Below, in pieces: positions 17,503 through 25,121 of a stretch of 49,882 bases of DNA; position 1 is the stretch's first letter; the number at the start of each line of letters is the position of its first letter. This DNA comes from a virus. The translations under genes were made by a program, and so were the position numbers. Location of the stretch: IMG/VR virus record IMGVR_UViG_3300044720_000043, positions 1 through 49,882 of that record; one strand, given 5' to 3'. The notes beneath the pieces are model-generated. The model saw nothing but the letters and a program-made list of their open reading frames with translations, searched no databases and had not been told where the DNA came from.

Positions 17503-19146
17503 ATGGGTATCATAATCGACCTAACAGACAAGCTCCAACGTTTCCCAATAGCGTATGGATATCAGCCTGTACGTGGATTTCCTATTAAGCATTTTGACGA
17601 TGCAGTAGGAGAAGGAATTCAAAGGACAAAACAAAATGCTTTGGGAGAAGGACCTTGGGATGGAGTGGATCTCTTAAATGTAGATGCTTTTCCTATTGAC
17701 GAAACCGATTATGATTTTCATCCTGGAGAAGAAGACGATGCTCCTGATGCTCGTTTTCCAGATGACCCTCCCCATCCTTGGACTGCATATATTTCAGCCA
17801 AATGTGAATCTGGAATAACTGAAGATCAGACTGATAAATTGTTTGGAATTTACAGAACTCTTAGAACTCCTAACTTTGATGGAGCCGGAGTTCAAATCGA
17901 TGAAGACGGAGATCCAATAGGAAGTGGAGATCCCAGAAATTACTACTTCTTCAAACCTAATCCAGCCAATGTGGCGGCAGATCAACTTCTTCGGTGGGGT
18001 AAACAATTACCAAGCATTGTAAATTTTCCAGCTTGGGTGGATTGGAGAGATTTTAATGATGAATTAATTCCAGATGACGATGAGAAATACAGTCCTCAAG
18101 CTCTAAGCCTAACTCCAACTGGAAGTGGAAGTCTTGTTCCTGGAACAACCTATTATGTCAGGGTTTCAGCAATGAAAGGAGCTAACGAAAGTAGTGCCAG
18201 TCTTAAGACTTTTGAAACCAAAGCTAATTCCATATTTCTACGAACTGGTCAAACGGCATTTCAAATAAACTGGTTAATTAAGGGAGATGAAAAAACTCCT
18301 CCTTCTCCGCCTACTGATCATGATGGCTATCGTATCTATATTGGTACAGTTCCTAATGTTTGGTTAGGATATTTCTACATAGCTGATCCGGCTATAAGAA
18401 CTTATCTGGTCGACACAGTAGCTGGAATCACAGCAGGAGATCCACTAAACATGGCAACTGCCGGGTTGTTACGAAACATCAAGAGATTTGAATGTGGATT
18501 ATTCTTTATTCCACCTTACGATTTAGCCACTTCTATTGATCAGATATGTCAAATTGCTTGTGCTGATTGGCAATGGTCTAGTCTCGGTACTGAGACATAC
18601 CGAAATGACAAAATTCGGTTCATGTCACCGGCTACTCGAGAACCAGTATTTACACTCAATTTAGCAGAAGTGGGTTTAGGATCTTTTAGAAGTTTTGCCA
18701 TTGACAGAAAATCTCGATTTAACCAAGTCATAGTTCAATTTCGTGACCGAGATGATAAATTCCTAAATGAAACATCTCCAGTAATTCTTGACCGCGAAGC
18801 ACTTCAGATTGAGGATGGCGGAATAATCAAAACACATACCATCAACGGTGGAACTATGTATCGGTCTCAAGCAAGAAGGATTGCCAGCTATTATGCCAGA
18901 ATGCTATGTGACATGGATCAAATGGCTGCAATGAAAGCTTCTCCCAGATCCTATCACGTAATACCAGCTGACGTGGTTTTAGTAACTAATGACACGGCTA
19001 ACTGGGAAAATCGGAAATTTATGGTAAGAAAGAAACTAGAGACTGTTGAAACTGGGCTCGGAGATTCAATGACTCTTCAACTTTATGATGACAATCTTTA
19101 CTCAGATACGGATTTTTCACCATTAGTTCGTGATTTACCCGAATGA
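17503..19146 (+). CDS. Tail hub/tip protein
   Basis: 547 residues. The C-terminal half resembles phage hub proteins: a domain with ECGLFFIPPYDLATSIDQIC, ADWQWSS, RNDKIRFMSP and SRFNQVIVQFRDRDDKFLNE, then PADVVLVTNDTANWENRKFM, the type of tandem beta domains found in gp27/gpJ-like hubs. Residues 200-300 form a fibronectin III-like insert (LVPGTTYYVRVSAMKG). Last gene of the plus-strand structural block; codon use returns to the local norm after the SGNH gene. The ribosome site is weak (only 3 bases between the two genes), suggesting coupling. Confidence 0.65.
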   Translation: MGIIIDLTDKLQRFPIAYGYQPVRGFPIKHFDDAVGEGIQRTKQNALGEGPWDGVDLLNVDAFPIDETDYDFHPGEEDDAPDARFPDDPPHPWTAYISAKCESGITEDQTDKLFGIYRTLRTPNFDGAGVQIDEDGDPIGSGDPRNYYFFKPNPANVAADQLLRWGKQLPSIVNFPAWVDWRDFNDELIPDDDEKYSPQALSLTPTGSGSLVPGTTYYVRVSAMKGANESSASLKTFETKANSIFLRTGQTAFQINWLIKGDEKTPPSPPTDHDGYRIYIGTVPNVWLGYFYIADPAIRTYLVDTVAGITAGDPLNMATAGLLRNIKRFECGLFFIPPYDLATSIDQICQIACADWQWSSLGTETYRNDKIRFMSPATREPVFTLNLAEVGLGSFRSFAIDRKSRFNQVIVQFRDRDDKFLNETSPVILDREALQIEDGGIIKTHTINGGTMYRSQARRIASYYARMLCDMDQMAAMKASPRSYHVIPADVVLVTNDTANWENRKFMVRKKLETVETGLGDSMTLQLYDDNLYSDTDFSPLVRDLPE

Positions 19147-19168
19147 AACGGGTTACAAGGTTTTATAA

Positions 19169-19238
19169 AAGATGGCATCTAATTGTGCTTATGTTGATAT
19201 GCTCAGTTATCTACCATCTTATACCTTAACGCGACCTA
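19169..19238 (+). repeat. Three-copy hairpin/AACGCGACCTA element, copy 2
   Basis: AAGATGG (19169-19175) pairs with CCATCTT (19214-19220), then seven bases and AACGCGACCTA (19228-19238). It lies 22 bases after the last structural gene, at the meeting point of convergent operons, and overlaps the last codons of the minus-strand gene at 19219. The inner TAATTG/CAGTTA pairing extends the helix. Confidence 0.85.
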
Positions 19239-19578
19239 GTATGCCACAAATACATAATGATTTATTAATAGTATCGTCGACGTTTTCTCGACTTTTTCCA
19301 TCCCATACTGCAATTAGGGCTTTTGCATAATCACCCATTTCTTTATTCCTTCGATGCCCTGCAGCAAGACCATACCTATCCCAGTTAGCTCTGAATGGAG
19401 TGGCATATCCGTGGTCATTCCCAATGTTATTCACAAGTGACCAAGCTTCTCCAACAGCATCAACTCCTTGGGCATATCCTGAAACAACTTCGGTTATGTC
19501 AAACCCAGATTCAAAAACAGCCTGATCTATTAATCCATAATCCCAGATAGTTCTGCTTCCAGCAATTATAGTTTTCAT
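19219..19578 (-). CDS. YspA-like SLOG-fold protein (DUF2493 type)
   Basis: 119 residues. MKTIIAGSRTI at the N-terminus, EVVSGYAQGVDAVGEAW, FRANWDRYGLAAGHRRNKEM and ALIAVWDGKS form the standard signature of the DUF2493/YspA branch of the SLOG superfamily, a Rossmann-like fold proposed to bind nucleotides or nucleotide-derived ligands. Common in phages; the molecular role is unknown. Last gene of the minus operon; its C-terminal codons run through repeat element copy 2, so the last residues may differ from relatives. Confidence 0.85.
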   Translation of the reverse strand: MKTIIAGSRTIWDYGLIDQAVFESGFDITEVVSGYAQGVDAVGEAWSLVNNIGNDHGYATPFRANWDRYGLAAGHRRNKEMGDYAKALIAVWDGKSRENVDDTINKSLCICGILGRVKV

Positions 19579-19845
19579 TTACTTTGGACCAACACGTTGA
19601 GGACAGGTTTCAGCATGAAACGTGTGTTCTCCGCAATCTTCACATGGATAACTTCGATATCCACACATACATTGATTACGACCAGGAACACGAGCATGAC
19701 CAGTTTCTTCTTCACACTTTTTGATATCTCCTGTAGTCATTGTAATTTGGAACCTCTTTCTTGAAAGTTGGTCGGCAAATCTAATGGTTTGAACGAATTT
19801 TCCAGCAACAGTCTTGAATAATGGAAGATAGGTGTCATCCCACAT
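19579..19845 (-). CDS. Small cysteine-rich protein
   Basis: 88 residues. C-terminal half has C-x-C (CMCGYRSYPCEDCGEHTFHAETC) with six Cys and two His, enough for one or two zinc sites. N-terminal half starts MWDDTYLPLFKTV. No family recognised. Directly abuts the YspA-like gene (stop and start adjacent), so both are probably on one mRNA. Confidence 0.55.
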   Translation of the reverse strand: MWDDTYLPLFKTVAGKFVQTIRFADQLSRKRFQITMTTGDIKKCEEETGHARVPGRNQCMCGYRSYPCEDCGEHTFHAETCPQRVGPK

Positions 19846-19848
19846 TAT

Positions 19849-19977
19849 TTACGGCCCGTCATATCCAGATTCATCGTCACTCTGAATTTCGTTCCAATGA
19901 TCTTCAATATCTTGCTCAGACCATCCGGCATCACGTAACCGTTGTTTGAATTCATTTTCAGGCATTTCTTTTGCCAT
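19849..19977 (-). CDS. Small acidic protein
   Basis: 42 residues beginning MAKEMPENEFKQRL and ending SGYDGP. Short helical pattern with AGWSEQDIEDHW. AAGGAA lies 7 bases before the ATG, and its end is 3 bases from the next start, so it fits the operon better than a longer ORF in another frame over the same bases. No function recognised. Confidence 0.6.
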   Translation of the reverse strand: MAKEMPENEFKQRLRDAGWSEQDIEDHWNEIQSDDESGYDGP

Positions 19978-19989
19978 GATTGTTTCCTT

Positions 19990-20568
19990 TCAGAATAGTT
20001 GCAAAGCCCTTTGGATAATGTCCGTAACTTCCTCATTTGTGGCAAGTCTCGGAAAAGCATCTCCCCATTCTAACCCGTCTGGTATATACACGTGAGCATT
20101 GTCTCGGTCAGATCCAAAATCTCTAGTTACCATGGTAACTGCTCCATCAGGGAAGATTTTGGTTTCGTGAATTTCTTCGGCAAATTGCTGGTAAGAATCC
20201 CCTGGAGAATATTCCTCGGTAGAATGCCGTATTAAGTGAATTCGAACTGGATCTTGAATCATACAAGCACCAACTCCACATTGAATCTTAGCTTTCCAAA
20301 AAACATCTCCTTGGCCATGAGGAATATATCTGACATTACCCAATTTTCCAGCAACAATTCTTGATTTTAGAAAAAACGGATGATCATGAACCATTGTTAC
20401 TTTTGGGTGGTAATATCTATGATCCCAGATATGCAAAACTGTTCTTTCATTTAGGTCAAGTCTAAGCATTCCTGTTTTCCAAAGTTCCCAATGAATCGTT
20501 GTAGATCCATCTCCTATTACAGATGTTTGAAGAAAAGACTTTATTGACCTTTGAAGCAGAGAATCCAT
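19990..20568 (-). CDS. Cupin-like protein
   Basis: 192 residues from the ATG at 20568, chosen because GGAG is 6 bases upstream; an earlier ATG at 20580 is possible. VTMVHDHPFFLKSRIVAGKL looks like cupin motif 1 (H-x-H, later conserved Gly), and YQQFAEEIHETKIFPDGAVTMV like the second half with His. Small beta-barrel, probably metal-binding, resembling conserved phage proteins of unknown role. Could act on small molecules, but no substrate can be read from the sequence. Confidence 0.5.
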   Translation of the reverse strand: MDSLLQRSIKSFLQTSVIGDGSTTIHWELWKTGMLRLDLNERTVLHIWDHRYYHPKVTMVHDHPFFLKSRIVAGKLGNVRYIPHGQGDVFWKAKIQCGVGACMIQDPVRIHLIRHSTEEYSPGDSYQQFAEEIHETKIFPDGAVTMVTRDFGSDRDNAHVYIPDGLEWGDAFPRLATNEEVTDIIQRALQLF

Positions 20569-20570
20569 AA

Positions 20571-20783
20571 CTAACTCCATTCTTTGTTTTCTAGAATAAT
20601 GCACTGTACAGATTTACATAAAACCTGTTCAACTTCTTGTTCCGTAATAAGAAATCCGTATCTTCTTCCTCCATCAACAGACCTTTCAATCAAGTCTTTT
20701 CTTCCTAAAACTCCAGAAGCATACATGGTTATGACACAGATTATTTGAAGGATTTGTAATTCTCTGGTTTGTTCTGAAGTCAT
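20571..20783 (-). CDS. Unknown small protein
   Basis: 70 residues beginning MTSEQTRELQILQIICVI, an amphipathic helix, then YASGVLGRKDLIERSVDGGRRYGF. It abuts the polymerase gene upstream and provides the GGAG ribosome site of the next gene at its stop. Probably co-translated. No family recognised. Confidence 0.5.
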   Translation of the reverse strand: MTSEQTRELQILQIICVITMYASGVLGRKDLIERSVDGGRRYGFLITEQEVEQVLCKSVQCIILENKEWS

Positions 20784-22622
20784 TTATTTCCCCCACCGTC
20801 TTCCTGACTTGATGTCAACTTTAACCGGAACATTTTTAAGATACATTTGAGCGGCGGAAACCATGCATTGTTCTACAATAGCCTCAGCCATATGTGTATC
20901 TTGTTCATCACATTCCACGATAATTTCATCATGGAAAACATGACATAATTTGATGGAAGTTGGTCTGGTTTGAGTGTAAACCTTAAACAATGCCACTTTG
21001 ATGATATCGGAACATGTCCCTTGTATAGGAGCATTTTTCCCATTGCGTCTTGCCATTGAAACAGCTCTGGGACTTTTTTCATCGTAATTGAATCGGAGTA
21101 ATCTTCCCGAAGCGGTCCGACAATTTTTTTGAGTAATGGCTCTCCATCCAGCAGCATTAAGCCAAGACTTAATTCGTGGATAAATTTCGAAATACTTCTT
21201 TATCAGTTTTTCTGATTCTTCTTCAGATATATGGGCTTTTACAGCAAATTTTGGAGGAGCTACGCCATAAGGGATGGCATAGTTCAAATCTTTGGCTAAA
21301 TGTCTTTGCTCATGAGATACTTTGTCTTGAGGAATTCCAAACAATCTTTCCGCCGCATCTAAATGTGGGTCTCTATCATCGATAAAAGCTTGAATCAGAT
21401 TCTGATCCCCACTAAAATCTGCAAGGATTCTGAGTTCAATTTGAGAATAATCACCCCAAGTTAAAGACCTTCCGTATGGAGCTTCAAAACAATTCCGAAA
21501 TTTATCGGCTCGTGGAATTCCAAGCATGGGAGGATCCATGTGTTCTGAGACATCAGCTCCTGTTGTAAATCTTCCAGTTTCAGATCCGTTCTGATTCAGA
21601 TTTGCATGGACTCTTTTGGTAACAGGATTAATGCAGTTGGCCCAATTTCGCCCGTAAGTTGTGTATGCTTTATGAAGGATGCGTTGGCTTATTATATGAG
21701 GAATTACGGGATGGAGATGTTCAATTTCTTTTAATTGGTCTTTTCCAGTAGTTTCTCTAATCCGACCATCTCGTTCCTCGATGACAGGGATTTTAATTCC
21801 TAATCTAACAAGCCTTTCTTTAAGTTGTTTTGGAGAATTTATGTTGAAGGTTTGAGGTTCACCGAACAATGTTGGTTCATTTGATACGGCATCACAGAGT
21901 TCAAATATTTTCCATTCTTCTTCTTTGGACTCAAGTTCATCAGCATCGGCTCTCTTATACCAAGCGTCAAAATTCAAAGGCATTCCATTAATTTCCATCT
22001 CAGCCGTTGCTTGAACACAGTTCATCTCGTCTCTGAAAACTCTTTCCATACCATGTTTCTTGATAAACATGTACATGGTATTGTGAAGTTCAATTAGGTC
22101 TCTGGCATCGGTGGCAGCATATATAAGTTGGCTTACTGTTAATTCCTCTCTTCCCCAGTCACTGATTTGCTCAGATTTGTCAATAGCCATGCTAAGATAT
22201 CTTTCTAGAACGGATTCTAGAGATTTAGACATGGTCATGTTTCCACATGCTAATAGTGATGCCTCTAGCATTGTACAAATTATTGGAGATAATTCCTTAA
22301 TTCCAAGATGGAGTTTAAGGAATTTAATGTCGAACTTGGCATTGTGGAAAATTTTGGTGGTATTTTGGTCTGACAGAAATGCGGACAATGAAGATTTCCC
22401 TTCATCACCTATTTTCCAGGTGTCGAATATGCCTATATGTCCTTGTGAGTCGGCAATCTGAACTAGACGAAGTTTCCCAGTATGAGGGTCTAATGTCTTT
22501 GTTTCGGTGTCAACCCCAAAAATTCTTCCAGTCTTCGTAAGCCGATTGAGTTCAGCAATGGCTTCAATTCCTCCATCGCAGTATCTAATTCCTTTTCCAA
22601 GGAGGACATCGTATTTTGACAT
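20784..22622 (-). CDS. polA: DNA polymerase I (family A) with 3'-5' exonuclease
   Basis: 612 residues, the compact phage form lacking the 5' nuclease. Exonuclease: VDTET (Asp38, Glu40). Polymerase motif A: GDYSQIELRIL (Asp391). Motif B: QRHLAKDLNYAIPYG (Arg440, Lys444, Tyr448, Tyr452). Motif C: FHDEIIVE (His564, Asp565, Glu566). Tyr448 occupies the O-helix position that is Phe762 in E. coli Pol I and Tyr in T7 polymerase; Tyr there is known to permit dideoxynucleotide use. It replicates phage DNA with the primase-helicase and SSB of the opposite operon. Its 5' end overlaps the upstream gene by 133 bases in another frame. Confidence 0.95.
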   Translation of the reverse strand: MSKYDVLLGKGIRYCDGGIEAIAELNRLTKTGRIFGVDTETKTLDPHTGKLRLVQIADSQGHIGIFDTWKIGDEGKSSLSAFLSDQNTTKIFHNAKFDIKFLKLHLGIKELSPIICTMLEASLLACGNMTMSKSLESVLERYLSMAIDKSEQISDWGREELTVSQLIYAATDARDLIELHNTMYMFIKKHGMERVFRDEMNCVQATAEMEINGMPLNFDAWYKRADADELESKEEEWKIFELCDAVSNEPTLFGEPQTFNINSPKQLKERLVRLGIKIPVIEERDGRIRETTGKDQLKEIEHLHPVIPHIISQRILHKAYTTYGRNWANCINPVTKRVHANLNQNGSETGRFTTGADVSEHMDPPMLGIPRADKFRNCFEAPYGRSLTWGDYSQIELRILADFSGDQNLIQAFIDDRDPHLDAAERLFGIPQDKVSHEQRHLAKDLNYAIPYGVAPPKFAVKAHISEEESEKLIKKYFEIYPRIKSWLNAAGWRAITQKNCRTASGRLLRFNYDEKSPRAVSMARRNGKNAPIQGTCSDIIKVALFKVYTQTRPTSIKLCHVFHDEIIVECDEQDTHMAEAIVEQCMVSAAQMYLKNVPVKVDIKSGRRWGK

Positions 22623-22867
22623 TCAAATTTTCCTCGACTATGGTCGACTGACTGGATTTTTCGGGATCCTCGATAAATCAGAGTTTGGGCTTGTCCGCAT
22701 TTTCTACAGGTATGAGCAAGTTCAGGATTTAGAATTTTATCTGGATCATGAGCCCATACAAATTGACAATTTTGATTTTGGCATTTGTGTTTATGTGGAG
22801 TCATTGTATGCGGACTCGCTGGAATAACACAAACCTGTTTGCCAAATCTGAATTGCTCTCTCATCAT
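22490..22867 (-). CDS. Zinc-ribbon protein upstream of polymerase
   Basis: 125 residues. HKCQNQNCQFVWAHDP and HTCRKCGQAQTL make a four-Cys zinc ribbon near residues 28-60. The C-terminal helix (SLEKELDTAMEELKPLLNS) is encoded within the first 133 bases of the polymerase gene in a different frame. The ATG at 22867 sits 8 bases after the -10 of a clear promoter (22876-22904), leaving almost no leader, so this start is well placed. Function unknown; a DNA- or RNA-binding helper of replication is possible. Confidence 0.6.
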   Translation of the reverse strand: MMREQFRFGKQVCVIPASPHTMTPHKHKCQNQNCQFVWAHDPDKILNPELAHTCRKCGQAQTLIYRGSRKIQSVDHSRGKFECQNTMSSLEKELDTAMEELKPLLNSIGLRRLEEFLGLTPKQRH

Positions 22868-23289
22868 TATAGATTATTATACACCTTGAGATTTATTAGG
22901 GGAATATCTTTCTTTTTCTTTTCTTGCCAGACTGCGATAGATTTACATATAACTAGAAATTCTTCTTCAGTCATGTTGCTTTTAGCTCGGTTTATACACC
23001 ATAAACAAAAAACGACATTTCCTGGTATGTAACCTTTTGTGTTATCCAGTCTGTCAATGCTTGGAGCCATATTTTTTGGAGATGTCAAATCAAGAGAAAT
23101 CCCACTATAATAACACAGGTAATTTTGATCTAGCAACTGGTCCATCAAATTTTCAATAGTGATTGTTACTAAATCTCCTTGTCTTCTTCTAGCCCAATAC
23201 AGAAACCTGACTAATCGAGGCCTCCAGTTTATCCTATTTCTATTTCGGTAATATTCTCTTTGTTTTTCGGTAGTTTTGTATTCCCTCAT
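22867..23289 (-). CDS. HNH-type endonuclease
   Basis: 140 residues. Core: YLCYYSGISLDL, then SIDRLDNTKGYIPGNVVFC and INRAKSNMTEEEF. This order (zinc-like or structural Cys, 'DRLDN..GY..gNv', 'N..K') matches the phage HNH nucleases in which the catalytic His region is replaced by SIDR. The N-terminus is very basic, probably for DNA contact. May be a free-standing homing endonuclease or packaging/recombination nuclease. First gene of the minus operon; its ATG is 8 bases after a -10 (23298-23303). Confidence 0.75.
   Translation of the reverse strand: MREYKTTEKQREYYRNRNRINWRPRLVRFLYWARRRQGDLVTITIENLMDQLLDQNYLCYYSGISLDLTSPKNMAPSIDRLDNTKGYIPGNVVFCLWCINRAKSNMTEEEFLVICKSIAVWQEKKKKDIPLINLKVYNNL
22876..22904 (-). 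promoter_or_regulatory. Minus-strand promoter for zinc ribbon/polymerase
   Basis: Minus strand: TTCCCC (22899-22904), 17-bp spacer, TATAAT (22876-22881), with GGTG just before it. ATG follows after 8 bases. Same architecture as the promoters at 37739, 43207 and 47398. Confidence 0.75.
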
Positions 23290-23297
23290 AATCTCTT

Positions 23298-23328
23298 ATA
23301 GTAACATCAAAAATATATCTGGTATACC
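23298..23328 (-). promoter_or_regulatory. Minus-strand promoter overlapping GGTATACC operator
   Basis: Minus strand: TATACC (23321-23326), 17-bp spacer, TACTAT (23298-23303) with TGT before it; HNH gene ATG 8 bases on. The -35 is part of the perfect 8-bp palindrome GGTATACC (23321-23328). Confidence 0.6.
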
Positions 23329-23373
23329 AAATAATTTTCTTGGCCATGGTTACTTACATCCTGAAATTTTTAA

Positions 23374-23381
23374 GGTATACC
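23374..23381. promoter_or_regulatory. Second GGTATACC palindrome
   Basis: Identical 8-bp palindrome 53 bases from the first, between the divergent genes. Partial relatives (GTATACC, TTATACC) occur at 24037 and 24095. Likely regulator-binding sites; the regulator may be the protein encoded at 23458. Confidence 0.5.
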
Positions 23382-23407
23382 AAAAAACTCATCGATGAAA
23401 AAATTGG

Positions 23408-23436
23408 TTTTCTTTGGAATAAAAACATGTTATGAT
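23408..23436 (+). promoter_or_regulatory. Probable promoter for the small regulator gene
   Basis: TATGAT at 23431-23436 preceded by TGT (extended -10); 17 bases upstream TTTTCT (23408-23413) is a poor -35. The gene's best ATG is 21 bases beyond, after GAGG. An activator could compensate for the weak -35. Confidence 0.45.
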
Positions 23437-23457
23437 ATCCTAAGTGAGGAAATGATT

Positions 23458-23859
23458 ATGGATCAAGTAATGGAACAACCACAAACCAAGACTTTCATTT
23501 GGTCAATGTTTGGAACCGATTTCATTCAGAAGTTTGAGAGATTTGGAAAACTCTCGCTTGTTGAAGGAAAACACATCACAACAGTTTTGGCCTCTCTGAT
23601 AGAAGACCATATTCGTACAAACAATATTCCAGGAACATTGGTTGATGAAAAAGAACTTTTGGAAAAACTTCAAGAAATGAATTTGTCGGTTTCAAGAGTC
23701 ACTCTCCGAAGTTACAGAATTAATGACAAATTGATTAAGGACAATAAACCAATTTGGTTTACGGATGGAAGAAACATCTGTTACCATTTGGAAAATTGCA
23801 TTGAATTCTTTCAACTGAAGCGGCGGAAATCTACAAAATCCATTATTACCACCTCTTAA
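23458..23859 (+). CDS. Small putative DNA-binding regulator
   Basis: 133 residues from the ATG at 23458 (GAGG 8 bases before; ATG at 23452 also possible). A longer version from 23395 would start upstream of the likely -10 and is disfavoured. Residues about 75-115: DEKELLEKLQEMNLSVSRVTLRSYRINDKLI then a 'DGRN..Y' wing, the outline of a winged helix or MerR-like helix-turn-helix. Located alone between divergent operons with palindromic operators, as for a lytic/early switch regulator. Reading by pattern only. Confidence 0.5.
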   Translation: MDQVMEQPQTKTFIWSMFGTDFIQKFERFGKLSLVEGKHITTVLASLIEDHIRTNNIPGTLVDEKELLEKLQEMNLSVSRVTLRSYRINDKLIKDNKPIWFTDGRNICYHLENCIEFFQLKRRKSTKSIITTS

Positions 23860-24037
23860 GATTAAGACCTATTAACATAAGAGAAAGAATTAAGTTTGCT
23901 TACGCAAACGGTTTCCTTATTCTATCACATAAAATTCCACTTGTAAACAACTATTTTTCCTCATAAATGATTGACAGATAATCATTTAGGTATATTTCTG
24001 TGAAAAAATATTGGTGAAATTTGAGGAATAAAAAGTG
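23860..24037. promoter_or_regulatory. Intergenic control stretch: hairpin, inverted repeat, antisense promoter
   Basis: No gene. Contents: GTTTGC/GCAAAC hairpin (23894-23909) with TTAC or, on the minus strand, a GTAA tetraloop; AATGATT/AATCATT inverted repeat (23966-23986); and a minus-strand promoter (next entry). The hairpin may end the regulator mRNA on one strand and attenuate the antisense RNA on the other. Confidence 0.5.
23919..23947 (-). promoter_or_regulatory. Promoter reading antisense to the regulator gene
   Basis: Minus strand: TTTACA (23942-23947), 17-bp spacer, TAGAAT (23919-23924) with TGTGA before it. Upstream ATAGTTGT matches the promoter at 2453. No minus-strand gene follows until 23289, so the RNA would run through a hairpin and then antisense to the regulator. 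Confidence 0.6.
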
Positions 24038-24066
24038 TATACCAGAATATTATTTGGTGATATAAT
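24038..24066 (+). promoter_or_regulatory. Promoter of the plus-strand replication block
   Basis: TATACC (24038-24043), 17-bp spacer, TATAAT (24061-24066), preceded by TTTGGTGA, the sequence shared with promoters at 31070 and 37739. A 14-codon mini-ORF begins 9 bases after the -10; the first gene (24107) has its own GGAGG. Confidence 0.75.
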
Positions 24067-24106
24067 TTAGTTTCGATGGAAAAATCACTTTTGGAGGTTA
24101 TACCAA

Positions 24107-24352
24107 ATGCAACTTGGTGATTCAGTAACTTGGAAATCTCAAGCTAACGGTCATTGGAAAGAAAAAACAGGAACAATTCATGAAGTTGTTCCACTTCGTC
24201 ACCCGCCAAATACTTTCATAAAAGATGGTCATGGTTCATCTCGTGACCACGAATCCTACGTCATCTGTGTTAAAAGACCAAGGTCAGTTAAGTATTATTG
24301 GCCGGTAGTCAGTGGTCTCCAATTAGTTAACCCAGTAGAAAAGGACCAATAA
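24107..24352 (+). CDS. Small conserved-looking phage protein, SH3-like
   Basis: 81 residues. SVTWKSQANGHWKEKTGTI is typical of small SH3/Tudor-like barrels; SSRDHESYVICV and KYYWPVVSGLQLV follow. GGAGG is 10 bases before the ATG. First gene after the 24038 promoter. No biochemical role can be assigned. Confidence 0.6.
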   Translation: MQLGDSVTWKSQANGHWKEKTGTIHEVVPLRHPPNTFIKDGHGSSRDHESYVICVKRPRSVKYYWPVVSGLQLVNPVEKDQ

Positions 24353-24356
24353 TTTT

Positions 24357-25121
24357 ATGTCAATTGACTGGGTACGTGATATTCACCAAATGCATGAGAA
24401 GTTTGGTGCTCATGGAGTTGATTTCAACGGAAAATTTCTAGAATTCCGTAAACGATTTTTGGATGAAGAGTTGGACGAATTAGATAAAGCCATTATTACC
24501 AAAAATCCTGAAGAATTTGTGGATGCTCTTATCGATTTGTGTGTTGTTGCCATTGGAACATTGGATCTTGGTGGCGTTAATGTATATACAGCTTGGAATG
24601 CTGTTCTTGACGCTAACATGGCAAAACAACCAGGTGAAAATCCTACAAGATCCGGATCTGGAGGATTTGACCTCATCAAACCTCCTGGTTGGAAAGCTCC
24701 TAGTCATACTGATAATACAGGATACTTTGGATTGGCTATAAACCAAATACAATATCCTGCTACAAAAGATGAATCTTGTCCGTCTATTCCAAGTCACATA
24801 CAAACTTTGAAAGATTTCCAGAATTTTGCTCTCTCCAAAACCGACGATTACGATGATGAGCATGATCCTGAGTTTCTGCATGCCACTTATTACCCAAATG
24901 GGATTAATGACATCATGTATGAAATTCAGAAAAAAGTCAAGCGGCTCCGTCGTCAATTTAAGAAAATCTTCAGTGGTGGTAGTGGTCCTAAAACAGACAG
25001 CATACAAGACTCTCTTCGTGACATTAGCATTTATTCGGCTATCGGTCATACTATTGTTGAAGGGAAGTTGGAAGGACAGATCGAAAATCGAGACATGTTC
25101 AACCGAGAAATTATTACCTAA
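24357..25121 (+). CDS. MazG-like nucleotide pyrophosphohydrolase with extra C-terminal domain
   Basis: 254 residues. N-terminal 90 residues: helix 1 FLEFRKRFLDEELDELDKAI supplies the ExxE pair, helix 3 EFVDALIDLCVVAIGTLDLGG the ExxD pair, and AWNAVLDANMAKQPG is the usual end of phage MazG/PRA-PH-like enzymes that hydrolyse NTPs or dNTPs to monophosphates plus PPi. Residues 120-254 are an additional region with FALSKTDDYDDEHDPEF and a basic helix (KKVKRLRRQFKKIF) of unknown role. It abuts the ThyA-family and deaminase genes, consistent with dUMP/dCMP supply. Confidence 0.7.
   Translation: MSIDWVRDIHQMHEKFGAHGVDFNGKFLEFRKRFLDEELDELDKAIITKNPEEFVDALIDLCVVAIGTLDLGGVNVYTAWNAVLDANMAKQPGENPTRSGSGGFDLIKPPGWKAPSHTDNTGYFGLAINQIQYPATKDESCPSIPSHIQTLKDFQNFALSKTDDYDDEHDPEFLHATYYPNGINDIMYEIQKKVKRLRRQFKKIFSGGSGPKTDSIQDSLRDISIYSAIGHTIVEGKLEGQIENRDMFNREIIT

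Noticed and set aside
19845-20060. Minus-strand ORF of 71 residues
   Set aside because: Overlaps the start of the cupin-like gene; the 42-residue ORF at 19849-19977 has a good ribosome site and fits the gap.
24076-24120. 14-codon ORF MEKSLLEVIPNATW as a gene
   Set aside because: Overlaps the start of the 24107 gene, which has its own GGAGG; kept only as part of the start-proximity pattern.
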